Shown: positions 49,080-61,665, numbered from the stretch's first letter. The stretch: DNA of 64,000 bases from Schistosoma haematobium (GCF_000699445.3 NC_067198.1:8616801-8680800); one strand, 5' to 3'. Numbers and translations: made by a program. The notes: generated by a model from the letters alone, not told the origin.

Positions 49080-50014
49080 GAATCAAAGTAATTCTAAACA
49101 CAATGCAGCATTTAATGGAAAAATACTAGTCCGAGAAGACTGTCTTAAAGTGACTTAACTTTTCCGAAATTTATTCACTTATGATATTATGTCACACGAA
49201 TATAGATGTATTTATAAACAAGATTTACATACTTATCCGTTGTAACAATGAATATATGGTAATGATGGACTAACCTTTTGTTTTATTTCAATGAGATGAA
49301 TATTGAACCGTTTATTTAAGCATCATTGATACAAATTGAATTCATGTAACAAATAGATGGCGTTTAATTTTCTCCTTAAATTGTTACATTTAATTGGTCA
49401 AGTCTACCTAGAAATACTGGGCATGACAATTTGTTATTTACAAGTACTGGACAACTATTATAGATACATATGGGCAGTAGGAGAATAGCATTATGGTACA
49501 TCTAAATTGAAGTGCTACAATTTTAAAGTCATCATTAAACTAATAAAATAATTTAATATACGGTACCTAACGTTCATATTTATTTGTCACTAAGTAATAA
49601 CCAGTTTCATGTTTCCAAAATAAATCACCTCGTAGACTGAATTAATCATAATTGTAATATACTACTATTTAATCTTAAGTTGTTGAAGATAACAGTTAGG
49701 CTTAAACCTAGTTTCATTCCGGTTGAAACACTACAGTGGTAACAGCCCTGACTTTGATATTGAGCGTTGTGAATGACACTTTGTTGAGAGCCTATAATAA
49801 AAAATTTACTGAATATTCGGAAAGACAAAAACAATCAGTAAGTCCACAAACATGTTTAGTACATTAAAATCCACTGTTGTCAGTGGATGAACTCAATAAA
49901 CTCTCGATATGCGGTTATGGAGATAGTTGAGTTCTAATAAGTTCACAAACCGATCGTAATTAGACAGTCATGAAATTCTGGCAGTATCTGAGAACTGTCT
50001 TATCTTAGTATAGA

Positions 50015-50285
50015 GCTCAGAAGTGCACATCTATAACCCCAATATCAAGAATCAACCATAGGACCTTCCGTTTTGCACACAAACGGCTTACCTTAAGATC
50101 AGTGGGGTGGAATCCAATAGTGTTTAAAGGCTGGGAGTTCACCCGCGAAATCAAAAGTTCCGAGTCTGAAGATTGTTGTCGTGGTCGTCCACTCTTGAGA
50201 AATCCCATTCTAGGACGAAACAGCTATGAAATGCTTTCAGCTTTTCAATGATTGCTTAACTGTAATCGATTCATTATCTCAATAC
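50015..50285. repeat. Degenerate family B SINE pair
   Basis: A minus-strand relic (AGAAGTGCACATCTATAACC, GGACCTTCCG) meets a plus-strand one (GAGTTCACCCGCG, GAGAAATCCCATTC, TAGGACGAAACAG) at the shared GTGGAATCCAATAGTGTT word. Confidence 0.55.
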
Positions 50286-50324
50286 CATTAAATAATTTCG
50301 GTAAGGGTAAATTAAATTAAATCT

Positions 50325-50690
50325 ACCGGCGAGACTATAATTTATGGACGAGCCAATCAGGAGCGTCTGAGAGATTTCAAGGTCACGGCGCCAACTTCAT
50401 TGCTTAATGCTGACGTACGGTAGGTTCACAGGGGATTTTGTACAAAACGTGATAATTGAGAGGCTATAACGAACAAAACGGCGAGACTGTGATTTGTGGA
50501 CGAGTCAATCAGGTATAAGATAACAAATCTTGTATTCTGGCCGTTTCGTTCTAGTATGGGACTCCTCGGCAGTGCGCGTCCACGGTCCCGTCCAGTGCTT
50601 CCAGGTTTTCCATGGTGGTCTAGCTTCAATTGAGTCATGAATACAACTAGTGAAATTCTTAAAATCTACATAAAACCCCTTCTGATACTA
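50325..50690. repeat. Composite of inverted-repeat element ends and a family B SINE tail
   Basis: Two partial left ends of the 287-bp element (GAGACTATAATTTATGGACG at 50330, GAGACTGTGATTTGTGGACG at 50492) precede a rearranged SINE. The SINE's ribozyme is in minus orientation (CCGAGGAGTCCC) and its tail in plus orientation. Confidence 0.6.
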
Positions 50691-50859
50691 ATAATTATTT
50701 AAAACTGCCCATCTACTTCTCAGAGTTTCATAATTTTACATTATTGTTTAATCGGAATAATTTATTTTCATGCTTAAAAAAGGTAAAACTAATTTTCTCA
50801 TTATAAATTTCATGATTTCTTTGTTTTTTTTTAAATTTCTATTTATAGTGAAAGGTCCC

Positions 50860-51050
50860 TTACCAGGCTGATCTATAATTTCGGTGAAGGTTGAACTTCC
50901 AAACGTCGTTTCCCGCTGTGAATACCTAATGTTTAGACCACTGAACAGGCATTAAATGGTTTACACATCTAGTTGAGGATAGAATCCAGGGACATCAGAT
51001 ATCTAGGCGGAGCTTAACTTTCAGACCACTGAACCAGAGTTCACTAATTT
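50860..51050 (-). repeat. Degenerate family B SINE
   Basis: Eroded GGTTCAGTGGTCTGAAAG and CTGGATTCTATCC words on the minus strand. Confidence 0.4.
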
Positions 51051-52930
51051 ATACATATAACTTAGTAATTAAAAATTACGACGTGCTTAGTTTTAAATAA
51101 CTAGACTAACTAGTTGTATATAGATTTTGCACATAATATTTTATTTCGAGATATTCATCAGTTGTTTTCCTCATTCGAATGACAATGTCTTTTTGTATGA
51201 TGAATTAATTGACACATATCAATATATGTCAAAGTGAAATATCAAACACAGAATAGCTGTTCATAAAATTTCAAAATAATTTCATACAGGGAAAGCAGCT
51301 GTATGACTGACAAATTAGCAGGCAAGCAATAATAAGATGATTGATCATGATCCCCTATCAATTAAGACAAATATGTTATCATAATGATAAAGTCAGATAG
51401 AAGAATAACTTGATACCATTAAACACTCAAAGTCGTACTTAATTAAGTGAAATGAAAAATTAGAGAGTATGAAATTATTCAGTCAAATAATAAATGAAAA
51501 GAAACTTGAACATCATATGTGAGACGATACAGCTTCAGAATAGAACCATCCATCATACATCTTATTCATTTAACAAAATGATGTACCTCACTACCTATGA
51601 CGAATACAACAACAAAAAATACAGACTACAATATCAATATCATTTACTTTGAATACGAAATTTCCCCATTTTCATTAGGTTACCCTAGGAGTAATGAAGA
51701 ACTAAAAGATATTAATCCAACACAAATACTCTTCATTCCGTGGTGCAAATTTACGTACTGAGAACTTAGTTTGAACATTAGGTATGCTATTTACAACTCT
51801 TAAATTTGTGAAAACAAACCAATTGCTTGAAGATTGTAGGAGATTTATGGAAGATCCTATAAGCATGAATTTATATAAAAGCCTTTTGAAAGGAGTTGTT
51901 AAAAAGCTTCCAGAGTATTATCATTTTTCTTCAGATTGAAGGTACGCTTTACTGAGGGTTGTTAGCTAGAACAAAGCCTAGGTTCAACAGTTATTGCTAA
52001 TTACTTCCATTCACCCAATATTCAAGCTATGGATGGTATTTCAAACAATTCACTTTAGTATATCAATATAGGTTATGCTTCAATATAATTATGTATCTCT
52101 TTTTTCATATGTAGCATAGAGTTATCGTCAATTAACATAATAAAAATATATTGAATGTGTGACTCAACTGAATATTGTTTAAGTGTCAAGAAAAGAGATG
52201 TTTCAATACATGGAAATCATGCTTTCTAACATGGAATGAATAGCTGCATATTGATATAAAGGTTACTTTCTTTAATTAAGATTTATAATGATGTAATCAA
52301 AATCACTTAAACTACAGAAAGAAATGTATTATGAAATCACTTTAACTATTATTTAAAGCAAACAAAAGGTTTTATGACAACGAAAAGAAACTTTTAGTTC
52401 CTGGTTGAATTGTTAAGCGATATGGAATTCCATAGGTTTCTATTAATTTTCGTTGAATATCTGTTACCTCGATGAAAATGGTATTACTGAATTGATTATA
52501 CAACTAAATAGGTAAAGTTTTCAAATCGATATAACCCACATATTTTGATTTCGCATCTTACATAAAAATATTCAAGTAGATCATCTGTAGCCAAGCTCCA
52601 TGAGAACTTTCATTTTGTTTTAAATTAATACTGTTATAAATGGTAAGCATTAGGTATATGGAAAAATATGTAAGATTAATAGACACTAAAATCTATTCAT
52701 TCTGAACTTTTGCTCACGAATTTTAGTTTGAGGTTCTTTTGAGAAAGATCTAAATTTGTGGTTTCAATAAAACGTAAACTCTTAGAAAAAGAGGAATAAA
52801 TCGAGAAATTATTTATTTGACGAATATATTAGGCAGCATCATAACAAGAAAAGGATTGTAAAGCAAATTCGTTTGCTCCGTGATAAGCAAGTTAATTCTG
52901 AGAAAATTTCTTTTCGGTGATGTTATTTAC
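51051..52930. other. No gene seen
   Basis: AT-rich, no coding-like frame, no repeat match. Confidence 0.5.
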
Positions 52931-52934
52931 TCAA

Positions 52935-53110
52935 TACACCAGTGGGTTTCAGCTTAGTGGTCTAAAGATTAGGCTTCGTCTCGCAAGACCGGAGGTCCTG
53001 AGTTCGACATTGGTCGTAAATGGGGATTTCTGAGGGGTCCTATTCTTTTCAATGTTCTTAAGTTTCCAATGGTTAACTTATATCGGTTCGTAATCTCAAT
53101 AACATTTAAC
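52935..53110 (+). repeat. Degenerate family B SINE
   Basis: TCAGCTTAGTGGTCTAAAG A box, GAGTTCGACATTGG B box, TTCTGAGGGGTCC ribozyme relic, and tail. Confidence 0.6.
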
Positions 53111-53224
53111 AATATCTACAACCTCCATACTAGCAATTATATTTAGTAAAAAAAGTAACCTATTGAAAAGTAAAAAGTAGATTATATAACAGATTTTTTG
53201 TTGATTTCAAGTGTTAAATGAAGG

Positions 53225-53323
53225 TTACTGAACGATCCAGAACTTGGAGATGCAAATAAACGTACAAATGAAAACTACCAACTTAAAGAGTATGGTAAAG
53301 GTGAAGAAATAATTAAAAAACGT
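53225..53323 (+). CDS. Weak candidate exon, unknown protein
   Basis: The frame LLNDPELGDANKRTNENYQL followed by KEYGKGEEIIKKRG is hydrophilic and reads like protein. A usable AG precedes it only at GAAG (53223-53224, weak pyrimidine tract), and the donor would be GTAATA at 53324. No neighbouring exon has been found. It may be chance. Confidence 0.25.
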
Positions 53324-54185
53324 GGTAATAATAACATGTAACTAAAATTCTGATTTACATAGTGTGAAAAACTAAGTGTTACAACTATCATAGAATGAGC
53401 GTTTAAATGTATGTCACTTCCACATGGAGTTCTGGTTAGAAATATTAAATTTCTAAAGCCTCTTCAGTGCGAAATTTATTGAGTCCAATCTTTTGAATGG
53501 GCAACTGATTTTGAAGGACGTTTCTGGTGTGTACTATGCCCATAATTACCGAGATACTCTAACATTGAACTACTGATTATTTTTATTCTTCTTAAATGAG
53601 GTCACAAATGCAACACTGTAATAAATGATGATAGTTTTACAGACATATGTTCATTTCTAAAGTAAATAAGTTCCGCCAACATATTCATGATCTAGATAAA
53701 TATATAAAACAAATAAGTTCATTCGTCCCATTAAATTATCTTGAATATATATGGGAATATTACCACAAAGTTAAAGTTAAGACCGTTTAATATTGATTTA
53801 GGTATAGATACTGTTGCAATATATATATATATATATATTTCCTGTTTACTGACCTAAAAATCTGCTAACACAGGCGTTTTAATATCCGAAATGAATATTC
53901 CTGATGAAAATGTTTTCTTTTCTATCAGTTTAAATAATCAATAAAACTTGCTGGCTCTAATACACAATATTTAAACGAACTTGGACTCAGAATGTAGAGG
54001 TAGAAAGTCGTAAAACATACATAACAATAAACTAATCAATTTAAAATTTATTCATAATATATAAAAATAATAGAAAACGAAAGGTGTATTTTCAAATAAA
54101 ACTTGCAAGTAATTGTAAAATTCAATGATGTTGATTGTTTATTTCTGTATACAACTTTAGACTCATTTAGATTTAGTGATAACCT

Positions 54186-54472
54186 GGTGAGACTATAATT
54201 TATGGACGACCTTTGAGCGACGCTAGATTGACTTTGAGTGTCCACTTAATAACCAGGACCAAATGAGGGTTATAAACCTGTATGAAGAATTAGAATTAGA
54301 ATTTACAGTTGATGATTAAGGTTAGGAACTAGGTGTTGGGTTTTCATCACAAACTGACATCAGCTATAATGCCAAAACTCTATTTGGTCAAATGGATGAA
54401 TGAAGTTCACGTCAAAATCCAAGACCTGTTATCTTATACGTGATTGGTTCGTCCATAAATTATAGTCTAGCC
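54186..54472 (+). mobile_element. Inverted-repeat (MITE-like) element, copy 2, 287 bp
   Basis: 24-base terminal inverted repeats at 54186-54209 and 54449-54472 match in all but one or two bases (core GACTATAATTTATGGACGA and complement). The interior has no coding frame and matches the 289-bp copy at 35159-35447 in reverse. This fits a non-autonomous DNA transposon. No clear target-site duplication was seen, so the superfamily is open. Confidence 0.8.
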
Positions 54473-55069
54473 GTTTCAACAATCTTTACTATCACTAAGA
54501 GTATGAATACCTGTAGTAGAAAGTTGAATTATGGTTAAACGCTTATGATAAATGTTCTTTTTCTTACTTAGAAAGTAACTAGCAACATCTAGAGACAGTC
54601 GTGCTGGTTTAATTTAGTTATTCTTAAATTTCACTCAAACGAGAAAAAATTCAGAGCGTGTAGGATGTATTACAAGCTCAGTTGTTGAGTTTATACTCGG
54701 ATATTTGCTTTCTTAACAAATAAATTAATTGCGATAAATGTTGTCTTCAGCACAATTTTATTTTCCAAATATTTACATTTCATTTACATGATAAAGGAAT
54801 TCTAAAATGACATTAGGTGAATATGGCATTTGTAACAGTATGGCAGACAACTGATTATGCAACACTTGAGATATGTCAAAATCTATGATAATCATGAACA
54901 ACTCATCACGTGTTTCTTATCTATAATTCCCTTATGTGTAGACGAAATGTGACAGAAAATTGAAATGGTCAAATTAATCGTTCAATGATAACACAAAGTA
55001 GATAGCTGATTAGAATACAATTCAAACGTATGTTACAAAAGAGTTCTTCTGAAACAAAAATTATTTTAA

Positions 55070-55565
55070 ATTCACTTGGTGTTGTTTGCTTTCTGTCTTC
55101 CGATTGTTCATTAGGACGGCAGTTGATCAGTCTGTTATTAGCATATGTGTTTACTGTGCGGTTGCCTCGATATTGCTTTAAGCCACATGCTTTATAAGCA
55201 AAGATAGATAGTGGCTATTGGTGGAATCCAGGACGCTTATAAGGCTTGTGACTTAGGGTAATATCGAGGTAATTCGCACAGTATGAACATATGCCAATAA
55301 GAGATTGATCAATTGCAGTCCTAAACAACAATGGGAGGATACAAGCACACAACATCAGGTGAATTTAAACTTCATCCAATCTCACAAGCTAGCGGCTATC
55401 AGGAATCAGTAGCTAAGTGGAAAATGTGATGTCATTTGAAACGGACGGTACTGGATTCAAGTTCTGGAGTGAACACTAACTCTGAGATGCAGGTACATCC
55501 AGCTGACGAGTCCCAAATAGGACGAAGTGGCGCGCGTCTTGGATTCTATTGCTAGCCACCATCTA
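55070..55565 (+). mobile_element. Family A hammerhead SINE, fold-back, GAAG core mutation
   Basis: AATTCACTTGGTGTTGTTTG start as at 16673. Left arm and mirrored right arm meet around 55225 (words CCTCGATATTGC and GGTAATATCGAGG). Then come A-box-like AGTAGCTAAGTGG, B-box-like GGATTCAAGTTC, and a hammerhead with CTGACGA, intact stem II and GTC but GAAG for GAAA (near 55525). Predicted inactive. Confidence 0.85.
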
Positions 55566-56660
55566 TCTTTGTTTATAAAAATTATTTTGCTAAGATTATG
55601 AAGTAAAATATTTCCAACTACAGAATTCTACATTTTTCAGTATCTGAATAATCAAAAAAATTATTCAGAAATATATACTAAACTTAAAATGATTTACTAG
55701 AGTTTATGCATAGAATACTGAAATAAATCTACTCTTCATCGCCTTATGTGTAGAGTAATTATTTTGAAACAACTTTGGAAATTTTAATATTTTGTACAGT
55801 CATCCGAGTTTGATAATGATAAATATGCTTCTTATACTCAAATTCAATTAGCTACTCTAGGGATAAAGTCAAAAGTGACTAGGAAGCTTTTATTGCTCAA
55901 CTGAATCGAGAATTTATACATAACCAATACACAAATATATATCAATTTCCTAAGAGAGTTAAGCCAAACCTTAAATAATCGCATCTTTCGACTGTCATTT
56001 GATCTGTATTTGATTGACAGAGCATATCAAATTCTTTATAATTATGTACTGATATTACATAGTTATGTACCCGTTGAACAAGGCAAATTGACTATATTTA
56101 TATAACAAACATTACAAGTTTGTATACACTCATGAACTCAGAATTTATTTCCACAAATAATTAATACAATATGAAAAAGCAGCGAAAATAAGTTGCCACT
56201 GATTATCTGTTTTATCACTTGTTTGATCATTTTTGTATACCTAGTTACGTGATATACTAAGAAACCAAGTTTGATTATAGTGTATTACTCACAATTGAAA
56301 ATTAAAATAATTAAAGTTAATTATACATTTTAAAAAATATTTATTCAAAATAAAAGTAGTAGATATTACAAATCATGTTTATTTAGGTTAAAGTGTGTAT
56401 AAATGACCTATTTACTTAACCAACTAACTGTTTAGTATATATAGAGCTTTTGATAAACTAGTGATTCTTTATATTCTTGAGATAGAGTCAAACAGTGATT
56501 AACAGAACTTTTGTTTGTTTTATTATATTCACCCTTAATTGATTTTGAAGAAAAATTACATTTTAATGTAACACTGAATTAAACTTATAATCTGGTGTTT
56601 ATCACACATCATCAATCGACTGAATAAAGATAAAAAAATTACAGACATTAGTTCGTAATA
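55566..56660. other. No gene seen
   Basis: Very AT-rich; no supportable exon or repeat. Confidence 0.5.
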
Positions 56661-56679
56661 ATAAATATTCATTTCAACA

Positions 56680-57140
56680 CATAGATATTACTGCAAAGGG
56701 CATCGAATATATATGCACCACACAAGTCACTTGATTTGTGTGTGGGTTGTGATACTGCCCGGGTGGTCAGACCGAAGCAGGTGGTTTTTTTACGAGGCAC
56801 ACTCCGAACCTTCGTCCCAAAGATCTGATTCATTAAGCAGTGGAGCAACGTAAGAAGATGCAGTCCCATGATAGCCGGTGACCAACGATTGGTTCATACT
56901 AGAGCCCATGTGCACCACTGGTTTGGAACCAGGGCTTTCCAACTCCCCTAAGTGAATCCATCTTGTCCGCCAACCCGGTTAAAGCTACAAACATTCGGTT
57001 TTCCTCCTCTGAATTTCGTAAACAACACCCCCGTCGCCAGAAGGCAGTGAGTAGGACTTCCCTGGTAGTGGCTGTATACGCGTGACCATGTGAGAGCATT
57101 TTGAGAGGGAGAGTGGAATATATCCATCTTCGTCAGTACC
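56680..57140 (-). repeat. Family C SINE-like retroposon, copy 3
   Basis: Same order of blocks as 20299-20820 (AACACATAGATATT, GGTTTGGAACCAGGGC, ACCCGGTTAAAGC, AGAAGGCAGTGAGTAGGACT), more diverged. The distal end differs after about 57113. Confidence 0.75.
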
Positions 57141-58019
57141 ATGGAATTCGGGGACAAAACCGCTGAGCCCGACGTGATAATAAAGCGAAATTTGTGTACA
57201 TAGAAAAAGCAGATGAAGTAGATTTTTAAGAGTTTGTTAACCAGGTATGACACTTTGTTTTGACAAATGCGTGTCAAGTTAATATTCTACTAAACAATTG
57301 ATATTTCATGTTCTTACATTGAAATTTGTACATAAGGAAACAAATAAATCACGTTGCATAACTAGTATTTATATCTACTATGAAATACCTTACCATATGG
57401 TTGGTTAATTCATGATTTTTCCCAGTTTCTGCCTAGTCTGGTAATGTACAATCACTCAAATAAATGTCAAATAATACAAGTTAATTGCGAACTGCAAATG
57501 AAATGTCAATTATACTAAATATTCTTTACCTCTGAGTGAACTAATCTTTGCTACTCATTCCAAAATACAACGGACTATATAATTAAGATCTTATATAAAT
57601 ATTCGTCAATATTTGTTTGAATAATTTGGTAGGAATTAGTCACCTATTACAGGGAAGACATTATACCTAAAAATTATATTGAAAACAATCTCAGAGATTG
57701 AAATTTAAATATTTACATTTCTTTCAGCAAACTTGTCTGTCTACCACTATATACATGTTAGTTGTTCTGTTGTTTGCTCAAAAACAATAGTACAAATTAA
57801 AGGTTTTAAATTACCAAAATGCATATAAAATGAGAAATGTCAAATACATAGTTGTGATATTAAAAACTTGATCTTTGTCGGAAATAAGCGATATAAACAG
57901 AATGGACAGAAATAAGATTCAAACTACTTGTTAATAATCAGTCGTCAAATCGTGACTAATTGCTTTCCAACTTTTTGTCAGATTATTCCTATTAGCCTAT
58001 ATATACAATAATTCTGTCA

Positions 58020-58291
58020 TTAATCTTCCTTTGTAAGCGCCAAACTCTTTCTGAAGTATTTTAGTCCCTTCAATGTTGGTTTTTTTATCCTGTTTCTAAA
58101 GAATGTCGATCCATCCTCAAGTTTTTTAAAGTTTACCGAGGATTTAGTAACATAATTCAAGCATTTTTTATACTTCTCCAATCTCAGATTTAGTCGTTTG
58201 AATGTTTTTATCACATAGACTGTATTACTTTCATGTAATTTGATTCCATAGATAGGATCTTGTTGTTCTTCATCTGGTGACTTATGGGAAA
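58020..58291 (-). CDS. Candidate 3'-terminal exon, unknown lysine-rich protein
   Basis: The minus-strand acceptor TGTTTAG ends at 58292, and two bases complete a codon. Then 89 open codons follow to TAA at 58020. The peptide includes SHKSPDEEQQDPIYGIKLHE, TFKRLNLRLEKYKKCLNY and LKYFRKSLALTKED. Composition (K, R, E, Y) is coding-like and unlike the surrounding AT-rich noise. No domain is recognised. Upstream exons should lie at higher coordinates on this strand, but I could not identify them. No poly(A) signal is evident just after the stop. Confidence 0.55.
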
Positions 58292-58658
58292 CTAAACACA
58301 ACTATCTGGTGTCCGATAATCAGCAAAATGTACTATGGTTGTTTGCTTACAAATAACTAACTTTGAAAAGCATACCTGGAAACGTGACGATAAGTTGAAG
58401 GTTCTGAATGTGAGAAGCATGGTGGTTACTCAGAAGCGATATTGAGTAATAGTGATGCCTTATCATGAGTTGAGTAAAGTTAAAAAATGAATTATTGAAT
58501 TCTGATTCAGTACTCTGCAAGAATTGTGGACACTGTGTTAACTGCAGTATTATAATTAAAAAAAAGACATTATTGTGCATTGATAAGGGACACAAGTATA
58601 AATTGAAATTGGGGGAACTGTTCTCTGTTATTCGAAATAATTCTACAGTTCGATAGCT

Positions 58659-58790
58659 TGGAGCTCTAAGTGTTCTTCAGAACATCATCATCAGCATAAA
58701 CTTGAAGTAGAAGTGGAGTATTGGAATTTCTTCACTTCTACTTCAAGTTTATGCCGATGAATGATGTTCTGAAGAACACTTTAAGCTCCA
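58659..58790. repeat. Long hairpin, arms about 57 bases
   Basis: 58659-58715 and 58733-58790 are near-perfect inverted copies separated by 17 bases (for example AGTGTTCTTCAGAACATCAT with ATGATGTTCTGAAGAACACT). The right arm continues into the repeat known from 48160-48330. Confidence 0.9.
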
Positions 58791-59059
58791 CGACTAAATC
58801 GTTCAACCTGGAGGACAACACTCCAATAAAATCATCCACATGAGCTAAAAATATCCACAATCTCAATATCTATGTAATCTTTCTTTTAAAATATTTGTTA
58901 CAAACATCTGCGAAACATAAAAATAGATAACTTTAATTATAAACCTTATCATTTGAAATATTTTATGGTCACTGATTTTTAACGGCAATGCATTTTGTTA
59001 CGTTATCTTATGATTGAATCAATTCGTTTCAACAAATCGTTTACTATCATTATAGAGGT

Positions 59060-59150
59060 TGTGAAGATTATTAAGTTTTTGATTGAGATCATGAACCGAT
59101 TGATGTTAGGCCACCGACGGAAACCTGGAAGCACTGGACGGCCATTTATT
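59060..59150 (-). repeat. Family B SINE tail fragment
   Basis: AGGCCACCGACGGAAACCTG, GAAGCACTGGACGGCC; cut before the ribozyme. Confidence 0.65.
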
Positions 59151-59287
59151 AAAGGAAAAATATTGGAGAATAGGTACTTTTTTAAGATATTTAAATGTTT
59201 GTAACTGTTGAGTGAAACCAGCTGACATAGAATCGAAAAGTACAGAGTTTTCTTACCCCCATATAAATTTAAGTTGGTAAAATTTAC

Positions 59288-59288
<1 letters not shown>

Positions 59289-59339
<51 letters not shown>
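59289..59339. repeat. TA microsatellite
   Basis: About 25 TA units. Confidence 0.95.
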
Positions 59340-59342
<3 letters not shown>

Positions 59343-59460
59343 AGTGGTCTCTGCGCCTAATATGGACATCAAATCCGGGATGTAGGTACATTCAGCTGGT
59401 GCTTCTTAGATAGAACCTTTAGCTGATTTTTGATTCTACTGATAGCTACAATCCATATAT
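59343..59460 (+). repeat. Degenerate family A SINE, 3' part
   Basis: GGGATGTAGGTACATTCAGC, TTCTTAGATAGAACC and GATTCTACTGATAGCTAC. The ribozyme core is lost. Confidence 0.5.
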
Positions 59461-60324
59461 TCTAAAATTAACATCATATAAGAACTTTTATTGAAGTCAA
59501 AATACCATTTACAAGATTACATCGCTTACATTATAATAAGTAAGATTAACTGTTCTTTTTCTACAATTGATTGAAGGACTATACATGAAATCTGAACACG
59601 ATAGTAATTTTTTATATTAAATTAGTTCCATCCATGTTCACTTGGTTGTTCAATAATCTCTATAGAAGTTTATAAGATATGTCACTTTATACCCTTATTC
59701 TCTTACGTCATTTGATAAACAAGCATTCAAAAATTTACGCTAATAATCTGTGCTTTAATACATTGTTATTTGTCCGTCATACTCATCATATTAGTTTACC
59801 TGTGTTTTATCTCATATGGCTTGTATTTATTACAGTAATTACTTGTGTACAAGGGCATATTGAGCAGTAAGACAGAAATGATGAGTGTATATTGTTCAGC
59901 TAAAATAAACCGAATGGCAAAATAATATCATCAACTCTTATCACTATTTACATAAAGGAAATTTTTATTTACGTGATCTATTATTTTACAGCTGTTTGAT
60001 ACTTCAAAGTGAAACCGATGTTATGGTTCAGGGTGGAAGTTGACAAGAAACCTTAGACCTAGATTTCGTGCTAACGCTCTCTGATGAACTCGACCCCGTA
60101 TCACTCATTTTCACAGTAACGGATTTTAACTTTGAGCTATTTCGGATGTTGGTCGCTTCCTTTAGGACGAAGGTATACTTACGACTGATTAACCTCTAAA
60201 TAGTATTCAGTGTCATTTATCCCAAATCCTTCTTTGTAATGATCGGATTCGGTCGACGTTGTGCCGTTTTTTTTAAAAGTAGTTCATTATTTTTCATTTT
60301 ATACTTTCCATTCTGTGATTATAG

Positions 60325-60645
60325 GGTAGTAGAGATTGTTTAGTTTTGATTGAAATCATGAATGGACCAATGTCAAACCACCATCAAAAACCTTTAAGCA
60401 CTGGATGGACGTTTCGTCCTAGTATGGGACTTCTCAGCAGTGTGCATGTATGACACGGTCTCGCATACCAGACTGGGGCCCAGGAACTTCGGTCTCCCGC
60501 ACGAATGCTTAGCCTTTAGAAGACCGAGCAAGCGTTCAACAGTGTTAATGCATGAGTATAACCAATGCACGATATTGCGCAATCGTACTCCATTGTTTTC
60601 AGTGAGTAACTGCCTCACACCACACACAGTTGGACTTCATTGGTT
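60325..60645 (-). mobile_element. Family B SINE, minus strand
   Basis: Tail, ribozyme (CTGAGAA in place of CTGAGGA; GAAA kept), eroded B box (CTGGGCCCC) and 5' part (AACAGTGTTAATGC). Confidence 0.7.
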
Positions 60646-60775
60646 TGAGTCCCACTTACGAAATCGTTGATGCACACTTCTGAGGAGTCCTATACTTGGG
60701 CGAAATGTTCGTTTAGTGCTTTCAGGTTTTTTATTGTGGTTTAAGATTGATCCATCGATCCTGTAATTACTCATA
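60646..60775 (+). mobile_element. Family B SINE fragment, plus strand, with intact ribozyme core
   Basis: Follows the minus copy head-to-head. GGTTTGAGTCCC B box, then a hammerhead at 60673-60719, then tail. Confidence 0.7.
60673..60719 (+). ncRNA. Hammerhead ribozyme motif, family B, core kept, GUU triplet
   Basis: CTGAGGA 60680-60686, stem II GTCC with GGGC (one wobble), GAAA 60702-60705, GTT 60711-60713. Stem I has a mismatch at the base nearest the core. Confidence 0.5.
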
Positions 60776-61490
60776 TAATATATGTTAGTTATTTCCTACG
60801 CATATGCCATAACTGTTTTCCCACCCTGCGTAACTAAAAAGACATTTTATTAGATTAACAAGCATCAGATAACCATTACGTAATGTAAAAAGGGCGGCAA
60901 TAAAATCAAGTAATAAATCCTGATTTAATTAGGAGTTCTGTAACCTACGGAGTTTTTATCATTTTATCTCGTTTCTTAGTTACTTTTCACTAATGTTGAT
61001 GTTTGGTTTTACATCATGTACATAAGTTATCAGATGTGACGGCATATCATCTGCATATCATCCTTCTATTCATTGCTTTAACAACCTGAAATGTGTTTAT
61101 CACTACAAAAGTCTTAAAACAATTCATTCCAACGTTATTGCACTTATATAAAACGAAATACAGAACTAAACAGCTCTTAGAACACAGGTTATTCATGTCT
61201 CGTTCTTTCGTGTATCATTGTCTCTGCATAATCGCTCTACATTTTGTCACAGTAATCTGACGTGATTATCGAATTATGTTCCACAAACTATTGTATATTT
61301 ACAACTGAGTGTCCAATTATGTATAAACCAGACAGGCTATGTACTTGTTGTGAAAATCCAGAGTTCATTGATAGCTAGTCGAATAAGAAAAGCTGTTAAA
61401 GTAAGACTAATCCAAATTAGTTGGGGTTTATTTAACTGTATTCGTACGTGAAAATTTAAATATTTCAATTCATGTATTCGTTATAAACAG

Positions 61491-61665
61491 TTTGTGCCCC
61501 AGTAAAACAAATCAATTATTTTTAATTGATTCATTGGGTCAATCTGAAGTCAGCCAAATTATAAATGCACTTGATTGGTCAACTGATGACTTAACTTTCC
61601 TAGGAATTAAACGTACACCATTAGTGGCTTTATTTTCTAAAGGAAATGTGTATTTATATAAATGA
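61491..61665 (+). CDS. Candidate 3'-terminal exon, WD-repeat-like C terminus
   Basis: Acceptor AAACAG ends at 61490 (an alternative, CCCCAG, ends at 61502 in the same phase). The frame runs to TGA at 61663-61665 and includes NQLFLIDSLGQSEV, INALDWSTDDLTFLGI and ALFSKGNVYLYK. The pattern of a buried L-D-W-S turn, then G-N-V-Y-L-Y resembles the last blade of a WD40 protein, but it is too short to be sure. Earlier exons should be upstream on the plus strand; none was identified with confidence. Confidence 0.55.
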
